Origin: Betaproteobacteria bacterium
Lineage (GTDB): Bacteria > Pseudomonadota > Gammaproteobacteria > Burkholderiales > Burkholderiaceae
Assembly: GCA_009927445.1 (NCBI GenBank)
Contig: RFMZ01000213.1
Coordinates: 1-64,000, forward strand
DNA length: 64,000 nucleotides
Direction of reading: 5' to 3'
This document shows positions 8,765 to 16,972 of the stretch, one piece after another; position 1 is the first letter of the stretch; each line of letters opens with the position of its first letter. Made by a program: the position numbers and the translations under genes. Below the pieces are notes generated by a model. The model did no database searches, was not told where the DNA came from, and saw nothing but the letters and a program-made list of their open reading frames with translations.

Positions 8765-10710
8765 GCAATGACCTGGGTAATTGGTTTAAAACGATATTTT
8801 TTATCACTCACTGCAAAAATTCCGCCTAATGCCATGAGGAAGCAACCCAACCAAATATAGTTTATAAATGGTTTAAATTGAACCTTAATACCCCATTCGG
8901 AGGGCGAGACTGGCTCTGCCATGGAGATGTATAGATCACCAACAAAGCTATTGTAAATAGCGGCTTCAGTCATGAGCATTTGGCTGGAGTCATACTTTCT
9001 TTTTTGCGGATACATCATAGTGACTAGTTTGTCATCTTTAAAGACACTGATATTCCCTTGAGCGGCGACATAATTAGGTCCTGTAATCTCTGAGACTTGA
9101 TTAAAACGAATTTCATAGCCAGCCAAGGAGCTTTTACTGCCAGCGCTCATACGTAAATCTTTTTCTTCCTCAAAGCCACTCACCATGGTTACGCCAAAAA
9201 TAAAAACAGCTACACCAATATGCGCTAGGAGCATGCCGTAGTAACTTGCACTTTGTTGTTTGAGAGCCGATAACCAGTGGCTTGGATGATTTTTTAGGCG
9301 CGAGATTAAATTGTTCAGGCTGGCCACAATAATCCACACCGCCAAAAGAAGACCAAAGCCAATCAATGGTGTCCAGGATCGCATGATGAACGGCGCCACG
9401 GCGGCTGAAATAACTGTTACGCCCAGCGCCCATTTTAGTTGGAGGATTAATTCAATTGACGGAGCACCACGCCACCGGGTTATTGGCCCAACACCCATTA
9501 AAAATAATGCTGGGGTCATAATAGGAACAAACACGGCATCAAAATAGGGCTTACCTACAGACAATTTGCCCAACTGTAGCGCGTCGATAATTAATGGATA
9601 TAGGGTGCCTAGCAAAACTGCGCCGGTTGCAACGATCAGTAAAATATTGTTGGTAAGAAGCATCGACTCTTTAGAGACCAAATCAAACTCTTCACCGGTA
9701 GAAGCTTTGGGAGCTCGTATAGCAAATAAGGTGAGTGATCCCCCAATGAGGATTGCTAAAAAGAGTAGTATAAAAATACCTCTTTGAGGATCTGTAGCAA
9801 ACGCATGCACTGAAGTGATGACTCCCGAGCGTACTAAAAAAGTACCGAGGAGCGCTAATGAAAAAGTCAGGATAGCTAAAAGAGCGGTCCACATTTTAAA
9901 CCCCCCTCTTTTTTCAGTAACAGCCAGAGAGTGAATCAGTGCAGTTCCCAAAAGCCAAGGCATAAAAGAGGCGTTTTCCACAGGGTCCCAAAACCACCAA
10001 CCGCCCCAGCCTAGTTCGTAGTATGCCCAGGCACTTCCAAGAGCAATACCGACAGTCAAAAAGCACCACGACATCGTGATCCACGGTCTTGACCAGCGCG
10101 CCCAAGCTGTATCTAATTTGCCAGAAAGAAGAGCGGCAATTGCTAAAGAGAAAACTACTGAACTACCAACATAGCCCATGTAAAGCATCGGGGGATGAAT
10201 AATCATGCCGGGATCTTGCAGTAATGGATTGAGATCCCGACCATTGGCAGCCGCCGGCAGGAGTCTAACAAAAGGATTTGACGTCACGAGGGTAAATAAA
10301 ATAGTACCTACGCTGATAAAACCCATCACTCCGAGTGTTCTCGCCAAAACTGGTTGCGGCAGATGTTTAGAAAACATAGCGACGGCACAACTCCAGCCTG
10401 CCAACATAAGTGCCCAGAGTAATATAGAGCCTTCATGACTGCCCCACGAAGCACAGATACGGTAAATGGTGGGTAATGATGAATTCGAGTTTTCGGCTAC
10501 ATTGAGCACGGAAAAATCATTATTGATAAAAGAGAAGATGAGGGCACAAAAAGCAATCAAGACAAAAAGTAGTTGTAGGGTTGCCGTTGGTCTAGCAACG
10601 GCCATGAGTTGGTAGTTGCCAACTTGTGCTCCCCAAATAGGCAAGACGCATTGCAGTAAAGCTAGCACAAAAGCAATAATCAGTGCGAGGTGGCCAATTT
10701 CTGGGATCAT
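8761..10710 (-). CDS. ccmF: Cytochrome c heme lyase subunit CcmF
   Basis: CcmF is the integral-membrane core of the heme lyase that transfers heme from CcmE to apocytochrome c. The 649-residue, highly hydrophobic protein has the signature tryptophan-rich segment GWGGWWFWDPVENASF near residue 235, the periplasmic heme-handling WWD domain, and conserved His in flanking loops (for example MIIHPPMLYMGY). About 15 membrane segments are visible, matching the family. It overlaps ccmE by one base and ccmG by four. The length is normal. Confidence 0.96.
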   Translation of the reverse strand: MIPEIGHLALIIAFVLALLQCVLPIWGAQVGNYQLMAVARPTATLQLLFVLIAFCALIFSFINNDFSVLNVAENSNSSLPTIYRICASWGSHEGSILLWALMLAGWSCAVAMFSKHLPQPVLARTLGVMGFISVGTILFTLVTSNPFVRLLPAAANGRDLNPLLQDPGMIIHPPMLYMGYVGSSVVFSLAIAALLSGKLDTAWARWSRPWITMSWCFLTVGIALGSAWAYYELGWGGWWFWDPVENASFMPWLLGTALIHSLAVTEKRGGFKMWTALLAILTFSLALLGTFLVRSGVITSVHAFATDPQRGIFILLFLAILIGGSLTLFAIRAPKASTGEEFDLVSKESMLLTNNILLIVATGAVLLGTLYPLIIDALQLGKLSVGKPYFDAVFVPIMTPALFLMGVGPITRWRGAPSIELILQLKWALGVTVISAAVAPFIMRSWTPLIGFGLLLAVWIIVASLNNLISRLKNHPSHWLSALKQQSASYYGMLLAHIGVAVFIFGVTMVSGFEEEKDLRMSAGSKSSLAGYEIRFNQVSEITGPNYVAAQGNISVFKDDKLVTMMYPQKRKYDSSQMLMTEAAIYNSFVGDLYISMAEPVSPSEWGIKVQFKPFINYIWLGCFLMALGGIFAVSDKKYRFKPITQVIA

Positions 10711-11180
10711 TATTTACTTTCGTAGTTGTTCACTGGTTTAGCCATTTTTGCACGGTTTTTGGTCGCTTGATCGACAGCGTCTTTGGCTTCTGGGGGCATA
10801 TAGTTTTCATCGTGTTTTGCTAAAACTTGCGCCGCTATAAATATCCCATCAGAGTTCAACTGACCCTGTGCAACGACACCTTTACCCTCTTGAAAGAGGT
10901 CGGGCAGGATGCCGGTGAAGCGCACCGGGATGGTCTTGGCGGTATCTGTTACTAAGAATTCAACCTGGAGTCCACCTGGCTCTCGTTTGACACTTTCTGT
11001 AACGACCATACCGCCGACCCGAAAGCTTTTATTAGCAGGGGCCTCATTATTAGTGATTTGGGTTGGGGTATAAAAAAACACCAAATTCTCCTGAAAGGCT
11101 TGGAGCACCAAGACAGTAGCAATTCCAATTGCTCCCATACCACCGAGAATGAGGGTCATGCGTCGCGTGCGCGGTTTCAT
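10710..11180 (-). CDS. ccmE: Heme chaperone CcmE
   Basis: CcmE covalently binds heme in the periplasm and hands it to CcmF. The 156-residue protein has an N-terminal signal-anchor (LILGGMGAIGIATVLVLQAF), an OB-fold beta-barrel body (FRVGGMVV.. VRFTGILPDLFQEG) and the heme-binding motif HDENY with His123 and Tyr127, matching the classic HxxxY form. The start overlaps the ccmD stop by four bases. Confidence 0.95.
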   Translation of the reverse strand: MKPRTRRMTLILGGMGAIGIATVLVLQAFQENLVFFYTPTQITNNEAPANKSFRVGGMVVTESVKREPGGLQVEFLVTDTAKTIPVRFTGILPDLFQEGKGVVAQGQLNSDGIFIAAQVLAKHDENYMPPEAKDAVDQATKNRAKMAKPVNNYESK

Positions 11181-11332
11181 GAGGGGAGATTTTCCGAGAA
11201 GATGGATTGATTGATTTTTCGTAACTGGCGAAATTCAAGGACCATTAGCAAAGCTGTCAGTCCAAAGGATCCCCAGACATAGCCACCATAACCATGCATC
11301 AGAATAAATTCATGAAATGAAGACCAGATCAT
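11177..11332 (-). CDS. ccmD: Heme exporter protein CcmD
   Basis: CcmD is a small one-helix membrane protein that helps release holo-CcmE from the CcmABC complex. I chose the ATG at 11332 (MIWSSFHEFILMHGYG) because it overlaps the ccmC stop by four bases and gives 51 residues, the usual size; an in-frame start at 11368 would intrude into ccmC. The helix GGYVWGSFGLTALLMVLEF and the following positively charged stretch (RQLRK) are characteristic. Confidence 0.85.
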   Translation of the reverse strand: MIWSSFHEFILMHGYGGYVWGSFGLTALLMVLEFRQLRKINQSIFSENLPS

Positions 11333-12129
11333 GCTTGACCTCGTCCACGGAGTATTTGTTGAACCCAATCGGTATGTGACTCATCGATCAGCGAGCGTTG
11401 GTTAACGCGGGTAAAGATAACTGCAAAGGCGTACAGCCAAAAAGCTGCAGTCATTAATAAGAGGGCAATTAACATAGTTTGTTCAATGGAAGGGGCTTTG
11501 CTGACGGTAATGGTTGCACCCTGATGCAAAGTATTCCACCATTTTACTGAGAAATAAATAATTGGTACATTGACAGCGCCAACTATGGCAAGCAAAGACG
11601 AAGCTTTTGCAGCTTTACGCTCATCATGGATTGAATAATAGAGACTTAGGTAGCCTATATACAAAAAAAGCAAGATGAGTTCTGAGGTTAGCCTTGCATC
11701 CCAGACCCACCAGGTTCCCCATGTCGGCTTACCCCAAAGGGCGCCAGTCCAAAGGGCGATGAAGGTCATTAAGGCACCGGTAGGCGCAATCGAAATAGCG
11801 AAGCGGTAGGCTAGACGAGCATTAAAGATGAGTCCGATTGAAGCCCAAAAAGCCATGGCCAAGTAAAGAATCATCGACATCCAAGCAGCGGGGACATGAA
11901 TATAGATGATTCGGTAGGAATCTCCCTGAACTGCGTCTGTGGGGGCGAAGAGTAATCCTAGGATGAGGCCAGCAGTTGCTGTAATAAGGAAAAGAATCCA
12001 GCAAAGGAGAATGATTTTTTGACTTAGCTGGTAAAAGCGGCTTGGAGAGGCGAAGGCAAACCAATTGATTGGTTGAGCAATTGGCGGATTCGTGGGATTT
12101 TTGTATTCCATACAATTATTTCTCGGCAC
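11329..12129 (-). CDS. ccmC: Heme exporter protein CcmC
   Basis: CcmC delivers heme to CcmE. The 266-residue protein (or 260 from the ATG at 12111) has six membrane segments and the WWD motif WGTWWVWDARLTSELILLF near residue 140, with conserved His in the flanking periplasmic loops (IYIHVPAAWMS). The open frame can start at a GTG at 12129, right after the ccmB stop, or at the ATG at 12111; no strong ribosome binding site discriminates. The stop overlaps the ccmD start by four bases. Confidence 0.95.
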   Translation of the reverse strand: MPRNNCMEYKNPTNPPIAQPINWFAFASPSRFYQLSQKIILLCWILFLITATAGLILGLLFAPTDAVQGDSYRIIYIHVPAAWMSMILYLAMAFWASIGLIFNARLAYRFAISIAPTGALMTFIALWTGALWGKPTWGTWWVWDARLTSELILLFLYIGYLSLYYSIHDERKAAKASSLLAIVGAVNVPIIYFSVKWWNTLHQGATITVSKAPSIEQTMLIALLLMTAAFWLYAFAVIFTRVNQRSLIDESHTDWVQQILRGRGQA

Positions 12130-12816
12130 TTATTCTTGTGCAATTCGTAAAGCAAAGGCGCTGGCTAGGGGGCCAAAAAAACTCGCTAAAACACTCAAAG
12201 CCAAAAGCAGGTACAAGTATACAGAAAAAGGCATATTTGTGGAGGCTGCATCAACGGCTAGAGTTCCTAAAATGAGAATGGGAATAAGCAGTGGGAGGAT
12301 CATGAGAGAAATCAGGGCACCGGCACTTTGGAGCCCAAGTGATAGAGCGGCGCCAATCGAACCTAAAAAACTTAAAACTGGGGTGCCGATGAGAAGAGTG
12401 AGCATGAGGGTGCTAATGGCTAATGGTGAGAGATCAAATTGAATAGCCAGAATAGGTGAGAGGAGCAGAAGAACGAAGCCAGTTGTAGTCCAGTGCGCGA
12501 GTATTTTAGCTAGGACGATGAATTCTAAGGGACAGGCACTGAGAGTGAGTTGTTCTAGAGTGCCATCATTAAAATCATTCGTATAGAGGCGGTTCATAGA
12601 CAGCATACTTGCTAGAAGGGCGCTGACCCAGATGATTCCGGGGGCAATTTGTTTGAGGAGTAGTAATTCAGAGCCGATAGCCAGTGGAAAAAGGCTTGCC
12701 ACTAAGGCAAAGAAAAAGACCGCACCCAGGGTATCGGTTTTTTGTTTGATCGCTAAATGAAGATCGCGCAGAAAGACAGTTTGCATTACTTCAATGGTGC
12801 TCAGTTGGCCGGTCAT
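12130..12816 (-). CDS. ccmB: Heme exporter protein CcmB
   Basis: CcmB is the membrane subunit paired with the ATPase CcmA in the CcmABC complex. It is a 228-residue protein with six hydrophobic segments. The family N-terminus FLRDLHLAIKQKTDTLGAVFFF and the motif LTLSACPLEFIVLAKILAHW are recognisable. The start overlaps the ccmA stop by four bases and the stop abuts ccmC. Length and context are as expected for a system I maturation operon. Confidence 0.94.
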   Translation of the reverse strand: MTGQLSTIEVMQTVFLRDLHLAIKQKTDTLGAVFFFALVASLFPLAIGSELLLLKQIAPGIIWVSALLASMLSMNRLYTNDFNDGTLEQLTLSACPLEFIVLAKILAHWTTTGFVLLLLSPILAIQFDLSPLAISTLMLTLLIGTPVLSFLGSIGAALSLGLQSAGALISLMILPLLIPILILGTLAVDAASTNMPFSVYLYLLLALSVLASFFGPLASAFALRIAQE

Positions 12817-13448
12817 AGGGTGATTATTTTTTCTTGTAACGCTGGATCATTTGCAAGTACATGTTGAAAATTTTGATGTAAGTGACTTGTTAGAATTAAG
12901 AAGCCTTTATTTTGCAGATGGTGCAGCATGGTTTGATAAAGGTGTTCAGTCCCTATTTGATCTAGGCCATTAAAGGGCTCATCTAAGATCCACAATGAAC
13001 TTTGGCTGAGAGATAACTGCGTGAGGGCTACGCGTTGTTTTTGTCCTTGGGACAGGAGGCGAGTTGGGAGTTGAATTGTTTTATGAGAAAGCCCCCACTC
13101 TAATAGTTTGTTATGAATAGCTTGTTGTGGAATATTGTGACCATGTATTCGCAGGAGAAATTGTAAATTTGCGATGGCACTCATCTCAGACTGCAGAGCA
13201 ATTGTATGACCCAGATAAAGTAGGTTCGGATGATAGGTATCAGTTATTTTTTGGATAAGTACATGATCCCAAGTTACTGAACCGCTATTGGGAGTTGCAA
13301 GGCCGGCTAGGATCCGAAGTAGAGATGACTTTCCTTGGCCATTTGCCCCTTTGATAAATAAAAGCTCGCCAGGGCCTACTTCGAGATCTAGACTTTCCCA
13401 GAGGACATTTTTACCTCGATGGCAAGAAATCTGGTGAGATCTAAGCAT
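12813..13448 (-). CDS. ccmA: Heme exporter ATP-binding protein CcmA
   Basis: CcmA is the ABC ATPase of the CcmABC complex and powers release of heme-loaded CcmE. From the ATG at 13448 the protein is 211 residues, normal for the family. It has Walker A GANGQGKSS (residues 34-42), the ABC signature LSQGQKQRV and Walker B LWILDEPFNGLD. An earlier in-frame start at 13541 lies deep inside bchO and is rejected. The chosen ATG overlaps the bchO stop codon by eight bases, which couples this operon to a bacteriochlorophyll gene. Confidence 0.94.
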   Translation of the reverse strand: MLRSHQISCHRGKNVLWESLDLEVGPGELLFIKGANGQGKSSLLRILAGLATPNSGSVTWDHVLIQKITDTYHPNLLYLGHTIALQSEMSAIANLQFLLRIHGHNIPQQAIHNKLLEWGLSHKTIQLPTRLLSQGQKQRVALTQLSLSQSSLWILDEPFNGLDQIGTEHLYQTMLHHLQNKGFLILTSHLHQNFQHVLANDPALQEKIITL

Positions 13449-14364
13449 ATTCTTTGACAGGTTTGCTAGGGAGTTGTTGAATTGCTGATTGGATGATTTG
13501 AAGTGTTTCCTTGGGGTTAGCCTCATGGAAAAGATGGCCACCTGGTTTAACGATTACAGTCGCCTTTGGGAAATAATTTTGGATAATTGGTTGTAAGCTC
13601 GTTTGTGGCACCCATGGATCATTTTCTGCCACGAGAAAGGTCATTAACCCCTTTAAATTAGTACTTGCGCTCAGTAATTCTGGGATGTTAGAAGCGGCCA
13701 TAAAATTCATAGAGCCGTGGATATGATTGGTTTGTTTGAAGAGTGTTTTGTATTGCAGGCGTTGAGAAGCTGTTAGGTCGGAGTTGGTTGAGTTAAGTAA
13801 TTTATCAATCATGCCGGTGATTGGAATACTATTAGCCAGGAAGTGGGCCATCATTGTGGACGTAAAAATTGGGTTAATTAAAGGTCCGATAAAAAAGTTA
13901 TAAAGGCTTGGAGGGCTTATTAATGATGGGTTTAGCCCAATCATTAACTCTGGCTGATTGATTTGGTCGAGGAGGGCGAGGGCGAGGGCGCAGTTTGTTC
14001 CGGCAGAATGTCCGATGATCACATTGGGTGTGTGCAAGTGCAGTTTAAGGAGAAGTGCTTGGAGTTCTTTAGCAATTTCTTGGATATGGAGCTGTTCTTT
14101 CAGGGCGCCGGTGGTGTAGCCGTGGCCGGGAAGATCGACTGCCATCACTGAATAGTTTTGTGCCAAGATAGGTAGAATGTTTTCCCAGGAGTGGCATGAC
14201 GACCCGGTACCATGAATAAGTAAAATAGATCTTGCCACTGGACTAGGGTGCGTGCTAATTTGATAATGCCAATCTAGATTGTTGATACAGAGGGTTCTAC
14301 TGAGGTGTTTATTTGGCCAGGGGTCTGGTAGGCGTGACAGATCAGAATTTGCAGAATTTGGCAT
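13441..14364 (-). CDS. bchO: BchO-like alpha/beta hydrolase
   Basis: BchO is an alpha/beta-fold hydrolase conserved near bchID in photosynthesis clusters; its exact substrate is not settled in the literature I know. The 307-residue protein has the oxyanion segment LLIHGTGSSCHSW, the loop DLPGHGYT and the nucleophile elbow GHSAGT with Ser120. The acid/base part lies near VAENDPWVP and PGGHLFHE. Here it is separated from bchID by the whole ccm operon, yet it heads that operon and its stop overlaps ccmA. Assignment to BchO rests on the motif pattern and cluster context; another hydrolase role is possible. Confidence 0.85.
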   Translation of the reverse strand: MPNSANSDLSRLPDPWPNKHLSRTLCINNLDWHYQISTHPSPVARSILLIHGTGSSCHSWENILPILAQNYSVMAVDLPGHGYTTGALKEQLHIQEIAKELQALLLKLHLHTPNVIIGHSAGTNCALALALLDQINQPELMIGLNPSLISPPSLYNFFIGPLINPIFTSTMMAHFLANSIPITGMIDKLLNSTNSDLTASQRLQYKTLFKQTNHIHGSMNFMAASNIPELLSASTNLKGLMTFLVAENDPWVPQTSLQPIIQNYFPKATVIVKPGGHLFHEANPKETLQIIQSAIQQLPSKPVKEYA

Positions 14365-14386
14365 AGATAGAAAGATTGAAATTTAA

Positions 14387-14551
14387 ATGGTCGACATGAA
14401 TCATTATTTACCCATCATCTTAATCGAATGTGTCTTGGTTTTTGGAGGAGTGCTTCTTTTTGCCTGGTGGCAATTACGAGATGTGAAGAAAAGCCAAACT
14501 AAAAGGCTTTTAGAAGAGAAGTCCTTGGATCAGTCTGCGGATAAGCCTTAG
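14387..14551 (+). CDS. Small membrane protein, 54 residues, unrecognised
   Basis: This is a short open frame from the ATG at 14387 (or an internal ATG at 14396, MNHYLPII) to the TAG at 14549. The product would be a single-span membrane protein: a hydrophobic stretch YLPIILIECVLVFGGVLLF is followed by AWWQLRDVKK, and the tail is charged and soluble. The Trp pair at the membrane boundary and the positive residues right after it are typical of a real one-helix protein. It lies divergent to bchO and in the same direction as crtE, 186 bases upstream of the crtE start. I do not recognise a family. Confidence 0.6.
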   Translation: MVDMNHYLPIILIECVLVFGGVLLFAWWQLRDVKKSQTKRLLEEKSLDQSADKP

Positions 14552-14610
14552 ATTATCGTTTTTGGCTATTCGGGTGGATTTGGCAGGGATAAGTCAAGAT
14601 AACAGACTAG

Positions 14611-14623
14611 TGATTTACCCTTA
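14611..14623 (-). promoter_or_regulatory. Shared PGC promoter motif (TTAGGGTAAATAC-like) before crtE
   Basis: On the minus strand this reads TAAGGGTAAATCA. It closely resembles 13-base elements found upstream of bchC (16865-16877), bchH (29473-29485) and bchF (39071-39083). The function is unknown, and the orientation differs from the others. It could be a binding site for an additional regulator; this is inference from recurrence only. Confidence 0.4.
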
Positions 14624-14669
14624 GATTTGACTTGTGACTGGCAATCTTGATTGACATGCGAAATAAATG

Positions 14670-14687
14670 TGTCTATATTTGTTTACA
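14670..14687. promoter_or_regulatory. PpsR/CrtJ operator upstream of crtE
   Basis: The sequence TGTCTATATTTGTTTACA is an exact TGT-N12-ACA palindrome, the known recognition site of the aerobic repressor PpsR/CrtJ. A second, one-mismatch copy (TGG-N12-ACA) follows at 14695-14712, seven bases further on. This matches the tandem spacing of about 8 bases over which the protein binds cooperatively. It lies 50 bases upstream of the crtE start, and ppsR is encoded in this window. Confidence 0.8.
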
Positions 14688-14737
14688 TATATTTTGGTAA
14701 ACAATATTTACACAATCTTCTCATGGAGGAGGATTTT

Positions 14738-15688
14738 ATGTCCAAGCCACAGCTAGTTACACAACACATTGAGCAGGCCTTAGAGTCGACTTTAAAATCT
14801 TTTGAAAGCCGCGGTGGACCACCATTATTAAATCAAGCCATTCGCCATGCGGTATTTCCAGGGGGTGCAAGGATAAGGCCGCAGTTGTGTTTAGCGGTTG
14901 CTAGTGCTTGTGGGAATGATGATCCCCGCTTAGCGATGGGAGCAGCAGTAGCGTTGGAATTACTCCATTGTGGCTCCTTAGTGCACGATGATTTGCCTTG
15001 TTTTGATAATGCTGAATTAAGGCGCGGCATTGCCTCGGTACATAAAGCTTTTGGTGAGCGGATTGCGGTTTTAACGGGTGATGCATTGATCGTGATGGCT
15101 TTTCAGAGTCTAGTAAATCAAGCGGGACAATCTTTAAATCGCTTAGCGCCAGTTTTGAGTGTAGTCATGCAAGGGGTTGGGTCGCCACACGGGATTATTG
15201 CCGGACAAGCTTGGGAATGTGAATCAAAAGTTTCTTTACAGGTGTATCAACAGGCAAAGACAGGCGCCTTATTTACTGCTGCGACTTCTGCAGGGGCTGT
15301 TGCAGCAGGCGCTAATCCGCAAGTTTGGGAGAAGTTAGGAGACTGTTTAGGGGAAGCCTATCAGGTTGCGGACGATATTCGTGATGTTTTAGGAGACATG
15401 GCTTCACTTGGAAAGCCCGTTGGCAAAGATGTGGCTTTGGATCGGCCAAGTGCTACCCGAGAATTAGGTTTGAGCGGAGCGGTGGAGTATTTTGATGGGC
15501 TGGTTTGTAGGGCCATTGAGGCGATACCGCATTGCGCGGGTGAGGCAATGCTCAAAAAGCTTGTCGCTTATGAATCGGAGAGGCTAGTACCGAATGCGCT
15601 TTTTGAACGAGAAAATTTACAGCTTCAATCCTTTACGCAATCTGCATTGCCGAGTTCATCTAAAAATATCAAGCGCGTAGCGATCTAA
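14738..15688 (+). CDS. crtE: Geranylgeranyl diphosphate synthase
   Basis: CrtE makes geranylgeranyl diphosphate, the C20 precursor of both carotenoids and the bacteriochlorophyll tail. The start at 14738 (MSKPQLVTQH) follows a strong GGAGGAGGA ribosome binding site; a longer frame from 14651 runs through the operator region and is rejected. The 316-residue protein has the first aspartate-rich motif DDLPCFD and the second DDIRD, which bind Mg-diphosphate. The TAA stop is followed directly by the crtF ATG. Two PpsR-type sites sit in the promoter. Confidence 0.95.
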   Translation: MSKPQLVTQHIEQALESTLKSFESRGGPPLLNQAIRHAVFPGGARIRPQLCLAVASACGNDDPRLAMGAAVALELLHCGSLVHDDLPCFDNAELRRGIASVHKAFGERIAVLTGDALIVMAFQSLVNQAGQSLNRLAPVLSVVMQGVGSPHGIIAGQAWECESKVSLQVYQQAKTGALFTAATSAGAVAAGANPQVWEKLGDCLGEAYQVADDIRDVLGDMASLGKPVGKDVALDRPSATRELGLSGAVEYFDGLVCRAIEAIPHCAGEAMLKKLVAYESERLVPNALFERENLQLQSFTQSALPSSSKNIKRVAI

Positions 15689-16840
15689 ATGGCCAAGGCA
15701 TTACTGCAGCTAAATGCTCTAGAAGACACTAAATATAACTGGTGGGACCGGTTATTAATTTGGCGTGATCGAATCATTGCAACCCGAAATTTTCAGCGCC
15801 TAGCAGCATCCTTACCGATTATTAATAAAGTATCTATGTACCGCGCGCATGCTGTTTTCGATTTAATGGCAGGTTTTGTGTATACGCAAATTTTATTAGC
15901 TTGCGTGCGCGTTGATTTATTTGACAAGTTGGCGGATGGTCCAAAAACATTGGCTGAGCTGCAACTGATTATCGATTTACCTAAAAAGGGTTTAGAGCGT
16001 TTAATTTTAGGCGCTGTCTCTTTAAACTTATTGGAGTGTCGAGCACATGACCGTTTTGGTTTAGGCTCGCTAGGCTCGCCACTTGTTGGTAATAAAGCCC
16101 TATGTGCCATGATTGAACATCATAGTTCACTCTATCAAGATTTACAGGACCCTTTAACTTTACTACGCGGTGGAATGAAGGCATCTTTAGAGAGTTACTG
16201 GCCTTACATTACTGAAAAAAATGACGAGTTAAAAGAGTTAGATCGGGCTGAACGGGTTGCTGATTATTCTCAATTAATGTCTGCTTCATTACCGTTAGTT
16301 GCGGATGAAGTGATGCAGGCATACGACTTTTCAGGCCACACTTGTTTACTCGATATCGGTGGTGGTCAAGGGACCTTTATTCAACTACTGGGACAGCAGG
16401 CAAGTCATTTACAGTTTCAATTATTTGACTTACCAGGCGTGGTCGAATTAGCTAAATCGAACTTACGACAACAACAGCAATTGGCCTTTTTTGGGGGCAA
16501 TTTTTTTGAAGATCAATTACCCACCGGGGCAGATATTGTGACCCTAATACGGGTCATTTTCGATCATGACGACCAGCGTGTTTTGCAATTATTAAAGGGT
16601 ATTCATCAAACTTTGCCGGTTGGCGGCAAATTACTGATTGCCGAGCCGATGGCCGACACTCCCGAAATACCGGCCATGGGTCAAGCTTACTTTGGTTTTT
16701 ATTTGTTAGCGATGGGTAGGGGGCGACCTAGATCGGCGCAAGAGATTTCAGATTTGCTGTATCAGGCGGGGTTTGTGGCATGTCGAAAGTTAAAAAATAA
16801 GATGGTGGTGAATGCGCAGATTATTTTGGCACAGGCTTAG
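15689..16840 (+). CDS. crtF: Demethylspheroidene O-methyltransferase
   Basis: CrtF transfers the methyl group of S-adenosylmethionine to the C1-hydroxyl of demethylspheroidene. The 383-residue protein has an N-terminal dimerisation and winged-helix region (about residues 40-130) and a class I methyltransferase core with the SAM loop LLDIGGGQGTF near residue 220. A typical small-molecule O-methyltransferase end follows (LLIAEPMADTPEIPAMGQAYFG). It begins on the base after the crtE stop, so crtEF form one unit. Its presence with crtC, crtD and crtA predicts spheroidene-series carotenoids. Confidence 0.95.
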   Translation: MAKALLQLNALEDTKYNWWDRLLIWRDRIIATRNFQRLAASLPIINKVSMYRAHAVFDLMAGFVYTQILLACVRVDLFDKLADGPKTLAELQLIIDLPKKGLERLILGAVSLNLLECRAHDRFGLGSLGSPLVGNKALCAMIEHHSSLYQDLQDPLTLLRGGMKASLESYWPYITEKNDELKELDRAERVADYSQLMSASLPLVADEVMQAYDFSGHTCLLDIGGGQGTFIQLLGQQASHLQFQLFDLPGVVELAKSNLRQQQQLAFFGGNFFEDQLPTGADIVTLIRVIFDHDDQRVLQLLKGIHQTLPVGGKLLIAEPMADTPEIPAMGQAYFGFYLLAMGRGRPRSAQEISDLLYQAGFVACRKLKNKMVVNAQIILAQA

Positions 16841-16864
16841 GATTGGGATAAAAAAAGATGCGTA

Positions 16865-16877
16865 TTAGGGTAAATAC
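16865..16877 (+). promoter_or_regulatory. Shared PGC promoter motif before bchC
   Basis: The sequence TTAGGGTAAATAC continues as CTAA, so that TTAGG and CCTAA form an inverted repeat around a 7-base spacer (16865-16881). The same 13 bases occur exactly upstream of bchF, and a one-mismatch form upstream of bchH. The binding factor is unknown. Confidence 0.45.
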
Positions 16878-16912
16878 CTAAGTATTAAACCCGATGCGCA
16901 ATTTATAATAAG

Positions 16913-16930
16913 TGTATAAATTAGTTTACA
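16913..16930. promoter_or_regulatory. PpsR/CrtJ operator upstream of bchC
   Basis: The sequence TGTATAAATTAGTTTACA is a perfect TGT-N12-ACA site 43 bases upstream of the bchC GTG. A weaker copy (AGT-N12-ACA, 16938-16955) follows after seven bases, the same tandem spacing as before crtE. It would repress the bchCXYZ-puf transcription unit under oxygen. Confidence 0.78.
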
Positions 16931-16972
16931 TAACTGTAGTAACATAAAATTAACAATAAAAAAGGCAATTCA

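Noticed and set aside
12092..12442. Plus-strand open frame of 116 residues over ccmB and ccmC
   Set aside because: Antisense shadow of well-conserved ccm genes.
13441..13541. Longer ccmA starting at 13541
   Set aside because: It would overlap bchO by about 100 bases; the ATG at 13448 gives the normal length and a typical operon overlap.
14651..14737. N-terminal extension of crtE from 14651
   Set aside because: It would translate the PpsR operator region; the strong ribosome binding site is before 14738.
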